64,000 nt of DNA, from the NCBI RefSeq assembly GCF_004123795.1, contig NZ_MSSM01000008.1:31872-95871 (forward strand). Direction: 5' to 3'. The notes below the pieces were generated by a model. That model saw only the letters and a list, made by a program, of their open reading frames with translations, was not told where the DNA came from and searched no databases. Source of the stretch: Lacticaseibacillus chiayiensis (GTDB taxonomy: Bacteria; Bacillota; Bacilli; Lactobacillales; Lactobacillaceae). Position numbers and translations under genes: made by a program. Position 1 is the first letter of the stretch. Every line of letters starts with the position of its first letter. Positions 43,839 through 51,854 of the stretch are shown in pieces.

Positions 43839-43920
43839 GTAGTGACTTAAAGGCTGATGGAGCATGAAAGTTTAAACACAGACGGATCACGTTCACGCTA
43901 GCATAATATTAGTTTCGCTC

Positions 43921-44100
43921 TTTAAGACCGTTTATAGGGCGGTAACGCATGGCCCTGTTATTTATTTTCATGTTGTCGATGGTAAGTATATGATTACCCA
44001 TGGATTTACAAAGAAGACGCAAAGGACGCCTCGGTTACAAATTGAGCACGCAGAGAAGATCCGAAAAGAGTATTTTCGTCAGTCTGACAAGGGGGAGTGA
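43921..44100 (+). pseudogene. Truncated HigB-like (Gp49) toxin
   Basis: An open frame without a plausible start encodes GPVIYFHVVDGKYMITHGF, then KKTQRTPRLQIEHAEKIRKE and ends at a TGA at 44098. This matches the C-terminal ~50 residues of phage-derived Gp49/HigB toxins (the F.KKTQ.TP..EI..A pattern); the N-terminal half with the rest of the RelE fold is missing. Directly upstream of a HigA-like antitoxin with its SD in the toxin's last codons. Confidence 0.75.
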
Positions 44101-44105
44101 ATATA

Positions 44106-44390
44106 ATGCCAAAAACATCTAGAGTTGAAGACTTGATAGCTAAATACACGGCTGATCCCGAGGCAAAAGCGGAGTTTGATCAGGGTAAGGCACGACTGAT
44201 GGCTGCTTATCAGTTTATGAAAGCTCGCGAGGCAGCCGGATTATCGCAAAGAGATCTTGCGACAGCAGCTGATGTACCGCAAAGAACTGTTGCCCGAGTT
44301 GAGCTGGGCGATAACACGAGTCTTGACACTTTAAGTAAGATCGCACTAGGACTTGGGAAAACACTTGATGTGACTTTAATAGATGACTAG
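44106..44390 (+). CDS. HigA-like XRE-family antitoxin
   Basis: 94 residues. C-terminal XRE helix-turn-helix (REAAGLSQRDLATAADVPQR, then TVARVELGDNTSLDTLSKIA). ATG at 44106 with GGGGGAG 8 nt upstream, within the end of the truncated toxin frame. Toxin-first order is typical of HigBA. Since the toxin is a fragment, it now probably acts only as a DNA-binding protein, if at all. Confidence 0.82.
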   Translation: MPKTSRVEDLIAKYTADPEAKAEFDQGKARLMAAYQFMKAREAAGLSQRDLATAADVPQRTVARVELGDNTSLDTLSKIALGLGKTLDVTLIDD

Positions 44391-44403
44391 GTTACAAATT
44401 GGT

Positions 44404-44430
44404 CCATGCAGAGCGCATGGGCTTTTTTTT
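44404..44430 (+). terminator. Terminator of higA
   Basis: CCATGC/GCATGG with a 5-nt loop, followed by GCTTTTTTTT. Confidence 0.75.
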
Positions 44431-44604
44431 GCAGCAGTTTTCCGATTGCTTATGATTTTTGTCTAATGATGATGTCGATAACTCATGGGACGGGACCGGC
44501 GAATAGACAGCGCGCTAGGGGCAAAATGGTGAACGGATCGTGACAGGTTGTTGATCAAATTATATTGTACGAAACATGAAAATTCTTAGCAGTTGAAGTT
44601 ATCA

Positions 44605-44632
44605 TTGACACTCCCGCAATACCCGTTATACA
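44605..44632 (+). promoter_or_regulatory. Promoter of the Nudix-EamA operon
   Basis: TTGACA (44605-44610), 16-nt spacer, TATACA (44627-44632), about 46 bp before the Nudix start. Confidence 0.7.
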
Positions 44633-44678
44633 ATCAACCTCCGCGTTTTTAACCAAATAAATGAAGAGGTGATTCGAT

Positions 44679-45092
44679 ATGGTCAAGGTTCATTTTGAAA
44701 CGGTTCCGCAAAGACCGGATTCGGTGCTGGTTGTACAATTTTTTAATGACAACATGGTCTGGGTACATAATGCTAAACGCCAATGGGAGCTGACCGGTGG
44801 CAAATTGGAGGCCGGCGAGACAGTCATTCAAGCTGCGGTGCGTGAGTCGTTTGAAGAGTCTGGTGCCGTGATTAAGCCGAGTTCAATTGTGCCGCTGGGT
44901 TATTATGTGTTACCGACCGGACATGTCACCGCTGTCGTCCGCGCTGAAGTTGACCGGCTGATGGCGATCCCGGCGTCTTCTGAAACTGATGATCGCCAAC
45001 TATTATCTTCACCATTGCCGGATGCGGGCCGTTCGTTTCATGACGATGTTTACAGTCAGATCTTTCGCCATATCGGGTGGCCGAATGAATAG
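44679..45092 (+). CDS. Nudix hydrolase
   Basis: 137 residues. Complete Nudix box GGKLEAGETVIQAAVRESFE followed by ESGA (residues ~40-63), with all REUXEE acidic residues. Family hydrolyses nucleoside diphosphate-X compounds; the YtkD-like layout suggests a nucleotide pool role, unproven. ATG with GAGGTG SD. Its end overlaps the start of the EamA transporter gene. Confidence 0.87.
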   Translation: MVKVHFETVPQRPDSVLVVQFFNDNMVWVHNAKRQWELTGGKLEAGETVIQAAVRESFEESGAVIKPSSIVPLGYYVLPTGHVTAVVRAEVDRLMAIPASSETDDRQLLSSPLPDAGRSFHDDVYSQIFRHIGWPNE

Positions 45093-45951
45093 CCGCCGCT
45101 ATGGCCTGTTGCTGAACGGCTTGTCGGTGGCAGTGATGGCATTGACGCCGGTGATGAACAAATGGTCGATGATCACGTTGTCGCCACTAGCTGCAAGCTT
45201 TTATAATGCACTTATTTCATTGGTGTTGACGCTGGTCACGATCGCGATGACCAAAACGAAAATCGTGTGGATTAAACAACCGGTTGTGTGGATTTTGGGC
45301 CTGACCAATTGCTTAGGCATCTTCCTGCAATACCTGAGCCTCTTTTTCCTCGACCCAGTGAGCGTCGGGCTGATCGGGCGCTTTTACATTGTTTTCGCCA
45401 TTTTGCTGTCAGTGTTCATGTTGCATGAAAAATTCGACCGCCGCGAACTGGTGCCCATTTTGCTCTGTATTGCCGGAACCGCGCTGGTGTCTGATTTTTC
45501 CGGAAATGTGAACAGTATCATCGGCCTTGCCTGTGCACTTGGCTATACGTTTAGCTTTGCTTTAACGAATACGTTAGCTAAAAAGGCACTGACACATGTT
45601 GATGAAAAAGTGCTGCTTTTGTATAACCAAGGCACCGCTGTTGTTATCCTCGGACTGGGACTTGCTGGCAGTGGTAAGCTTTATTTTTCACCCAACATGG
45701 GCATGGGCGCCGTTGCTATCTCAGCGTTTTGCTCAGGTTTCTTAGGGTTATTGCTGTTTTACCGCGGGCTTAAATTCATCTCATTTCGTGATGCTAATTT
45801 AATCCGGGCGCTTAATCCGGTATTTGTCTTACTTTACTCGTTGCCATTCTTCACAATTCAGATAACGCCAGCATTTTTATTAGGCGGCGTGTTGATTGTG
45901 CTTTCGATTGTCTGGATGTCGCTGCCGGTTAAGAAGACGGAAATTGACTAA
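45085..45951 (+). CDS. EamA/DMT-family transporter
   Basis: About 289 residues with ten hydrophobic helices in two EamA repeats (first LLLNGLSVAVMALTPVMNKW; second begins near IIGLACALGYTFSFALTN). Start at the ATG at 45085, inside the last codons of the Nudix gene with GGGTGG upstream. Drug/metabolite transporter of unknown substrate, coupled to the Nudix enzyme. Confidence 0.87.
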   Translation: MNSRRYGLLLNGLSVAVMALTPVMNKWSMITLSPLAASFYNALISLVLTLVTIAMTKTKIVWIKQPVVWILGLTNCLGIFLQYLSLFFLDPVSVGLIGRFYIVFAILLSVFMLHEKFDRRELVPILLCIAGTALVSDFSGNVNSIIGLACALGYTFSFALTNTLAKKALTHVDEKVLLLYNQGTAVVILGLGLAGSGKLYFSPNMGMGAVAISAFCSGFLGLLLFYRGLKFISFRDANLIRALNPVFVLLYSLPFFTIQITPAFLLGGVLIVLSIVWMSLPVKKTEID

Positions 45952-46095
45952 AATATCCCTTGATAGTGAGCAGTCTGTTCAATCCTAGATGCAGTTCATT
46001 AAACTGCCAAAACTTTTGTATGCATCTTACAGGTTGATCATTTTCATAGGGTTCATCGAATTAAATCTAGCAAAGGACAATCTTTGCGCTTATAC

Positions 46096-46145
46096 AAATG
46101 ACCTGCAATTGCCGACATTTTCTCGGAATTGCAGGTCATTTTATA
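46096..46145 (+). terminator. Terminator of Nudix-EamA operon
   Basis: AAATGACCTGCAATT pairs perfectly with AATTGCAGGTCATTT, then TATAT. Confidence 0.8.
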
Positions 46146-46401
46146 TAGGTCGGGATGATGTCCGATAAAATAGTTCTGTTCTGAAGATTGGCGTTTTGCA
46201 TATATTCAAGTTGCCTTTCTGTGTACCCAACATGCACTCAAAGCCAGTAGTGGTTTAAGGCTTAGGAATGGCTAGCGACGACAAATTAGAAGAAGATGAC
46301 AAAATTAAACAAAGATTGCATTCTCATTGACGAAAACTTTAGCGAGCGTAAAACCATAACTATCTTACTGTATCCCACACTGCTCACGAGGAGGAACGTC
46401 T

Positions 46402-46736
46402 ATGAATGCTGTTGTATGGCGGACATTAAAAAGACATCGCACAGCCTTTATCATTTTGGTCATCCTCACGATGATTAGCGCAGGCTTGATCACCGGTAAT
46501 GCATATCTCGAAGGCAAGTTACTGGACAGTTTGGTGTACAGTCGCGACCCGCGCTTGTTTGTCCTGTTCTTTGGCTTAATGTTGAGCTTTGGCATATTGA
46601 GGCTTGTTATTTCCTTTTTTACAAGTCACATTCAGATCCTCACCAAACAGAAAACAGTGCTTGAGTTAAACCGAAACATTATTTTCCGGCTTGTATACAA
46701 ATTCGTGACAGAGCTTGTCGACCGATGCGTTCTGAA
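46402..46736 (+). pseudogene. 5' fragment of an ABC exporter, truncated at a family B repeat
   Basis: ATG with AGGAGGAAC SD opens a frame encoding the first helices of an ABC exporter membrane domain (TAFIILVILTMISAGLITGN, RLVISFFTSHIQILTKQK, ELNRNIIFRLV). Homology ends after about 105 residues. Within 30 bp the sequence enters the tandem family B repeats, and no ATPase part follows before gdpP. The frame runs on into the repeat (RQPRNLHV). Remnant of a deleted transporter. Confidence 0.75.
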
Positions 46737-46853
46737 ACGCGTTCGCCAGCCCAGAAACCTGCATGTAAGGGCCTCGGGCACAATGGCCTAAGCCCGGGCC
46801 ACTGTGCCCGAGGCCACTTACACTCCGGTTTCTAACCGGGCTGGCTCACGCTC
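46737..46853 (+). repeat. Intergenic repeat family B, copy B3
   Basis: Begins ACGCGTTCGCCAGCCCAG and ends GGGCTGGCTCACGCTC. Central arms CCTCGGGCACA and TGTGCCCGAGG are perfectly complementary, though their sequence differs from other copies. First of a head-to-tail pair upstream of gdpP. Confidence 0.9.
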
Positions 46854-46858
46854 TGAAA

Positions 46859-46975
46859 ACGCGTTCACTCGCGCAGAAGTCTACGTGTAAGGACCTCAGA
46901 CGCAATGGCCAAGACCGGGCCATCACGCCCAAGGCCGCTTACACTCCGGTTCCTAACCGCGCCAGTTCGCGCTCT
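46859..46975 (+). repeat. Intergenic repeat family B, copy B4
   Basis: Second copy of the tandem pair: ACGCGTTCACTCGCGCAG ... CGCGCCAGTTCGCGCTC, with a more diverged centre (ACCTCAGACGCAATGGC / GCCATCACGCCCAAGG). It ends about 90 bp before gdpP. Confidence 0.88.
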
Positions 46976-47066
46976 GCCCCTTATTCCAGAATCCGCTTGC
47001 ACAGTATGGTAGAATAGCTAAAGAAATCCTTAAGTATCTGCGCAAGTGAAAGCGAGTTTTTCTATT

Positions 47067-49073
47067 ATGAAGAAATTGTTTGAACGGATTCGTATGCCGG
47101 AGTTTCTGGAAGACATGCGGATGCGGTATGCAGCAATTGCGATGGTGGTTCTTGCGGTCATCGGCATTTTGATTGGCGCCTTGATCCGCCCGTGGCTGGC
47201 TTTGTTGATGCTGCTGATTTTGATCAGTCTTGTGGCGACGATTTTTTATGCCCTCGAGACCATTGCCAAGAATACGAATCAGTATATTTCGGATCTTAGT
47301 TATCGGATTAAGCGTGGGGAACAAGAAGCGCTGATTAAAATGCCGATCGGAATCATGATTTATGATGAGGATCTGAATATTGAGTGGACGAATCCGTTTC
47401 TTCAGAAGTATTTTGGCGATACGGATGTGCTGGGGCAGCCGCTAGAAAAAGTGGATGCCGAGCTGGCGGAGCTGATTCGCAGTCACGAGGACACCAATGA
47501 AACCAAAATGGTGACTTGGGGACAACATCAGTTTGAGATCATTGTGCAAAAAAGCATCGGTGTTGTCTATCTGATGGATGTCACGCGGTACGCCGAAATT
47601 GAAGAGCGGGCTGAAGATGAAAAAATTGCGATCGGGCAGATTTTCATTGATAACTATGACGAAATTACTCAGACGATGGATGACCAGGTTGTTACGAATT
47701 TGAATAGTTTTGTCACCAACCAGTTAACTGATTGGGCGAACCAGTTTGGGATGTTCTTGAAGCGGATCGATGATGATCGATTTTTCTTACTGGCTTATGC
47801 CAAGTCGCTGCGGGATGTTGAGCGCGACAAGTTCAAGATTCTGGATGTGATTCGGGAAGAAACGTCTAAGCAGAATTATCCATTGACGCTGTCTGTCGGG
47901 ATTGCTTATGGCGATGAAGATTTAGCCCAACTTGCGGTGACGTCGCAAAGTAATCTGGATCTGGCGCTGGGTCGTGGCGGTGATCAGGTTGTCGTTCGGG
48001 CAAAAGGTCACGAAGCACGCTTTTATGGCGGTAAAACCAATCCCATGGAGAAACGCACGCGGGTTCGAGCGCGGATGGTTGCGCAGGCCTTGCAGGAGCT
48101 GTTTAAGCAAACGGATAAAGTCTTTGTCGTTGGTCATAAGCGGCCGGATATGGATGCTGTTGGGGCTGCGATGGGGATTCGCCGGATTGCCCAGATGAAT
48201 GGCAAAGAGTGTTATATCGTGATTGATCCTGACCATTTACACTCAGATGTGGAACGGTTGATGGGGCAGGTTGGTCAAGATCCGGAAGTGGCCAATGCGA
48301 TTGTGACACCGGAAGCGGCATTGTCCCAGGCGACGGATCAAAGTTTGCTGATTTTGGTTGACCACAGTAAGCCGTCAATTTCGGCTGCGCCTGAGTTATA
48401 CAAGCGGTTAGCGGCACGGACTGTGATTATCGACCACCATCGCCGTGGGGAAGAGTTCCCGGATAATCCGATGTTGGTTTACATTGAACCGTATGCAAGC
48501 TCGACATGTGAGCTGATTGCCGAAATGTTTGAATATCAGCCGACGAATGTTCCGAGCCTAGATAAGCTTGAGGCGACGGCCATGTTAGCCGGGATTACCG
48601 TGGATACGAAGTCGTTCAGTTTGCGGACTGGCACGCGGACGTTTGACGCAGCGAGTTATCTGCGGTCCATGGGTGCGGACGGCATGCTGGCACAGAACCT
48701 GCTGAAAGAAAACATCGACAGCTTCATTCAACGCAACCATTTGATTGATACGATTGAAATGATTGCGCCAAATATGGCACTATGTACTGGGGAAGAAGAT
48801 AAACGCTACGATCCGGTGATTGCTGCCCAAGCGGCTGATACCATGCTGTCATTGAATGGTGTTGATGCCAGTTTTGTCATTACCAAACGGCCAAGCGGGG
48901 ATGTCGGTATTTCGGCCCGTTCGACCGGGGATGTCAACGTGCAAGTCATCATGGAGGCCATGGGCGGCGGCGGCCATTTAAGCAACGCGGCTACCCAGAT
49001 CAAAGGCAAAACCATCGCCGAAGTTCGCACCGACTTACTTGCTCAGATTAAAAAAGCAGACGAAGACGCGTGA
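47067..49073 (+). CDS. gdpP: Cyclic-di-AMP phosphodiesterase GdpP
   Basis: 668 residues from the ATG at 47067 (KKLFERIRMPEFLED, the usual GdpP start; a GTG seven codons upstream is possible). Two N-terminal membrane helices (about 20-65), a PAS domain, a degenerate GGDEF domain (about 175-300) and DHH/DHHA1 phosphodiesterase domains with GHKRPDMDAVGAAMG, LVDHSKPS and IDHHRRGEEF, ending in GGGGHLSNAATQI. Degrades c-di-AMP, which governs potassium/osmolyte transport and wall homeostasis. Followed by rplI and dnaB, the standard order. Confidence 0.95.
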   Translation: MKKLFERIRMPEFLEDMRMRYAAIAMVVLAVIGILIGALIRPWLALLMLLILISLVATIFYALETIAKNTNQYISDLSYRIKRGEQEALIKMPIGIMIYDEDLNIEWTNPFLQKYFGDTDVLGQPLEKVDAELAELIRSHEDTNETKMVTWGQHQFEIIVQKSIGVVYLMDVTRYAEIEERAEDEKIAIGQIFIDNYDEITQTMDDQVVTNLNSFVTNQLTDWANQFGMFLKRIDDDRFFLLAYAKSLRDVERDKFKILDVIREETSKQNYPLTLSVGIAYGDEDLAQLAVTSQSNLDLALGRGGDQVVVRAKGHEARFYGGKTNPMEKRTRVRARMVAQALQELFKQTDKVFVVGHKRPDMDAVGAAMGIRRIAQMNGKECYIVIDPDHLHSDVERLMGQVGQDPEVANAIVTPEAALSQATDQSLLILVDHSKPSISAAPELYKRLAARTVIIDHHRRGEEFPDNPMLVYIEPYASSTCELIAEMFEYQPTNVPSLDKLEATAMLAGITVDTKSFSLRTGTRTFDAASYLRSMGADGMLAQNLLKENIDSFIQRNHLIDTIEMIAPNMALCTGEEDKRYDPVIAAQAADTMLSLNGVDASFVITKRPSGDVGISARSTGDVNVQVIMEAMGGGGHLSNAATQIKGKTIAEVRTDLLAQIKKADEDA

Positions 49074-49107
49074 TGCGGTCGTCAGAGCAGAAAGCAGGGA
49101 TTCAATA

Positions 49108-49563
49108 ATGAAAGTCATCTTTACACAAGACGTTCGTGGTAAGGGTAATCGTGGTCAGGTGAAGGAAGTACCTGACGGCTATGCGGAGAACTTTTTGATT
49201 CGCAAAGGTCTGGCTAAAGCGGCCACTCCGCAGGCCATGAGTGCTTTGCGTGGGCAACAACGGCTTGAAGAGAAAAAAGAGGCCGAAAAAAAGGCTGAAG
49301 CCGAGGCGCTTAAAGCCAAGATTGAAGACGACAAGACAGTTGTGCAGATTCAAGCCAAAGCCGGTGAAGATTCCCGGTTGTTTGGCTCGATTCCTAGCAA
49401 GCAAATTGCCACGGCTTTGGATCGGCAATATCAGATTAAAGTCGATAAGCGCAAAATCGATTTGAAGCAGCCGATTCGCTCGTTAGGCTTTACCAACGTA
49501 CAGGTTAACCTGTTTCCCGGCATTGATGCGCGGATTCGGGTTCATGTGATTGAACAGAAGTAG
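49108..49563 (+). CDS. rplI: 50S ribosomal protein L9
   Basis: 151 residues. The N-terminal RNA-binding domain has the L9 signature GKGNRGQVKEVPDGYAENFL followed by IRKGLA; then a Lys/Glu-rich long helix (about 45-75) and the C-terminal domain (LFGSIPSKQIA). Start at the ATG at 49108; preceded by AGGGA. 34 bp after gdpP, probably cotranscribed. Confidence 0.97.
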   Translation: MKVIFTQDVRGKGNRGQVKEVPDGYAENFLIRKGLAKAATPQAMSALRGQQRLEEKKEAEKKAEAEALKAKIEDDKTVVQIQAKAGEDSRLFGSIPSKQIATALDRQYQIKVDKRKIDLKQPIRSLGFTNVQVNLFPGIDARIRVHVIEQK

Positions 49564-49657
49564 CATAGCGACTGCCGATCAGCTTTTAATTAAATAGTGG
49601 CAATCAATATGGATCGTGCGTGTTAAGAGAGTGGGTCATAATTCATAGCCGCAATAC

Positions 49658-49700
49658 AGAAGCGAACTACTCGCAACAAGAGTATGTTCGCCTTTTGTTT
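49658..49700 (+). terminator. Terminator of gdpP-rplI
   Basis: AGAAGCGAACTACTC pairs with GAGTATGTTCGCCTT over a 7-nt loop, then TTGTTTC. Confidence 0.75.
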
Positions 49701-49736
49701 CTATGGGGTGATTCGGTTGAGTTATTTAAGATATGA

Positions 49737-49911
49737 GTGCCAAAGCGGAGCAATCGTAGGCCGGATGGGGCTCAGCTGTGAAGTTGGTCTTAAACGGGTG
49801 GTTTTCCCGTTTTAGACCAAGGCCGAGCTTTGAAACCGCGGTTTTTGCGGGTTCAAAGTCGTGCCCACAGCGTTCCAGCCCCAGCTGGCCGGAGATTGCG
49901 GAGTTTGGCAC
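49737..49911 (-). repeat. Intergenic repeat family A, long copy (A2)
   Basis: Reverse-oriented 175-bp copy with terminal inverted repeats (GTGCCAAAGCGGAGCAATC at 49737; GATTGCGGAGTTTGGCAC ending at 49911). Internal arms: TTGGTCTTAAACGGG (49784) with CCCGTTTTAGACCAA, and CTTTGAAACCGC (49828) with GCGGGTTCAAAG. The arm sequences differ from copy A3 but remain paired. Confidence 0.9.
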
Positions 49912-50159
49912 GGCTTGGAATTTATTGCCTCAGACTTGTAGCGCTTTTTGAATGTTTCAGAAGTCATGTCTGACAATGGCAACGGAAAGCGCATAAGGTC
50001 GGGTTTTTCCGGCCTAAAATAAGCAATGTTACGTTAAGCGGGAACGCTTGTTTTGGTCAACGGTTTAACGTAGACTGTTAAGGATAAGTGCTATCACTTT
50101 GCAACACTTAATAGCGAACTGATTGCAAAGTGAAATGGACGAACAGAAGGAGGACGCGC

Positions 50160-51545
50160 ATGGATAATCAGTTAATTGAACAGCAACCGCCGCATAGTGA
50201 TGAAGCGGAACGTGCCGTCCTTGGCGGGATTTTTCTGAATGCCGACACATTGCCGGATGCCCAGGAATACGTGACGGCAGATGACTTCTATAAAAAAGCG
50301 CATCGGCTCTTGTTCCAGGCGATGACGGACTTACAAGATAACGGGACTGCCATTGATACGGTTACGGTGACAGACTATCTGGACAATCACAACCAGTTGG
50401 ACGATATCGGCGGTGCCGGTTATATTACCGATTTGGTGGCATCGACGCCGATTGCCAGTAACGTGGTATATTACGCCAAAATTGTGCAACAAAAGAGCAC
50501 CTTACGTAAGTTGATTAACACGGCGCAAAATATTGCCAGCCGCAGCTATACCGAGCAAGACGATGTTGAAGGTCTGGTTGAAGATGCTGAACGCCAGATC
50601 ATGGATGTTTCCGAGAATCGCAACCAAGCCGGATTTAAGCAAATTAAAGATGTTTTGAATCAAGCAATGGCGCAAATTGATCAGCTGTATCAAAATGATC
50701 AGACGATTACAGGTTTGCCAACCGGCTTCCGCGACCTTGATAAAATCACGACCGGCTTGCATGAAGATGAAATGATTATTTTAGCCGCACGGCCGGCTGT
50801 CGGGAAAACGGCATTCGCGCTGAATATTGCACAAAATGTCGGGACTAAAACCGATAAAAGTGTCGCCATTTTCAGCTTGGAAATGGGCGCGGAGCAGTTG
50901 GTGAACCGGATGTTGTGTTCGGAAGGCAGTATCGATGCCAATCATCTGCGGACCGGCCAATTGAATGAGGAAGAATGGCAGAATCTGATTATTGCCATGG
51001 GTAGTTTGAGTAAAGCTAAAATTTATATGGATGATACGCCGGGAATCCGGATGGCTGAGATCCGCGCTAAGTGCCGTCGACTGGCCCGCGAACAAGGCGA
51101 TCTGGGGCTCATCATCATTGATTATCTACAGTTGATTGAAGGCTCTGGCCAGGAAAACCGGCAACAGGAAGTTAGCGCCGTGTCGCGGCAACTCAAGAAG
51201 CTGGCAAAAGAATTGCACGTGCCGGTGATTGCTTTGTCGCAGCTGAGTCGTGGCGTGGAACAACGGCAAGACAAGCGCCCGGTTTTGAGTGATATTCGTG
51301 AATCCGGCTCAATTGAACAGGATGCCGATATTGTTGCTTTCCTATATCGTGACGATTATTATCGCGATGCAGAAGGCGATGACGATGATGACCAAGGCGG
51401 CAGTGACGACGGGGATGATAATGTCGGTGAAGTCGAAGTCATCATTGAAAAGAATCGTTCCGGTCCTCGCGGTACAGTGAAGTTGCTGTTTGTCAAATCG
51501 TACAATAAATTCACAAATATCGCTTATAATGGTCCGGATCAGTGA
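50160..51545 (+). CDS. dnaB: Replicative DNA helicase DnaB
   Basis: 461 residues. N-terminal DnaB domain from PHSDEAERAVLGGIFLN; helicase core with Walker A ARPAVGKTAFALN, Walker B LIIIDYLQLIEG, and SRGVEQRQDKRPVLSDIRES. Start ATG with AAGGAGG. An unusually acidic stretch (DAEGDDDDDQGG, then SDDGDD) sits in the loop after LYRDDYY near residues 405-428. No intein. Unwinds DNA at the replication fork. Confidence 0.96.
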   Translation: MDNQLIEQQPPHSDEAERAVLGGIFLNADTLPDAQEYVTADDFYKKAHRLLFQAMTDLQDNGTAIDTVTVTDYLDNHNQLDDIGGAGYITDLVASTPIASNVVYYAKIVQQKSTLRKLINTAQNIASRSYTEQDDVEGLVEDAERQIMDVSENRNQAGFKQIKDVLNQAMAQIDQLYQNDQTITGLPTGFRDLDKITTGLHEDEMIILAARPAVGKTAFALNIAQNVGTKTDKSVAIFSLEMGAEQLVNRMLCSEGSIDANHLRTGQLNEEEWQNLIIAMGSLSKAKIYMDDTPGIRMAEIRAKCRRLAREQGDLGLIIIDYLQLIEGSGQENRQQEVSAVSRQLKKLAKELHVPVIALSQLSRGVEQRQDKRPVLSDIRESGSIEQDADIVAFLYRDDYYRDAEGDDDDDQGGSDDGDDNVGEVEVIIEKNRSGPRGTVKLLFVKSYNKFTNIAYNGPDQ

Positions 51546-51590
51546 GTTTTGTATAAAAGATGAAGTATCAAATATGATTGAAGCACAGTA

Positions 51591-51707
51591 ACGCGTTCGC
51601 CGGCGCAGGGGTCTGCGTGTAAGGACCTTGGTCGCAATGGCCTAAGACCGGGCCATCACGCCCAAGGCCACTTATGCTCCGGCTTCTAACCGCGCCGGCT
51701 CACGCTC
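51591..51707 (+). repeat. Intergenic repeat family B, copy B5
   Basis: ACGCGTTCGCCGGCGCAG ... GCGCCGGCTCACGCTC. The outer arms GCCGGCGC/GCGCCGGC differ from those of B3 (GCCAGCCC/GGGCTGGC) but pair equally well. First of a tandem pair between dnaB and the next gene. Confidence 0.9.
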
Positions 51708-51714
51708 CATCATA

Positions 51715-51828
51715 ACGCGTTCGCCAGCCCAGAAACCTGCGTGTAAGGACCTTGAGCGCAATGGCAAAAAGCGCCATCACGCTCAAGGCCACTTACACTC
51801 CGGTTTCTAAGCGGGCTGGCTCACGCTC
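51715..51828 (+). repeat. Intergenic repeat family B, copy B6
   Basis: ACGCGTTCGCCAGCCCAG ... GCGGGCTGGCTCACGCTC, with central arms CCTTGAGCGCAATGGC and GCCATCACGCTCAAGG. Ends 27 bp before the start codon of the next gene. Confidence 0.9.
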
Positions 51829-51854
51829 AAAATTAAGAAAGTGAGGGATGCCGC

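Noticed and set aside
50160..51545. Intein in dnaB
   Set aside because: Length is normal and no splicing motifs are present; only a short acidic insertion.
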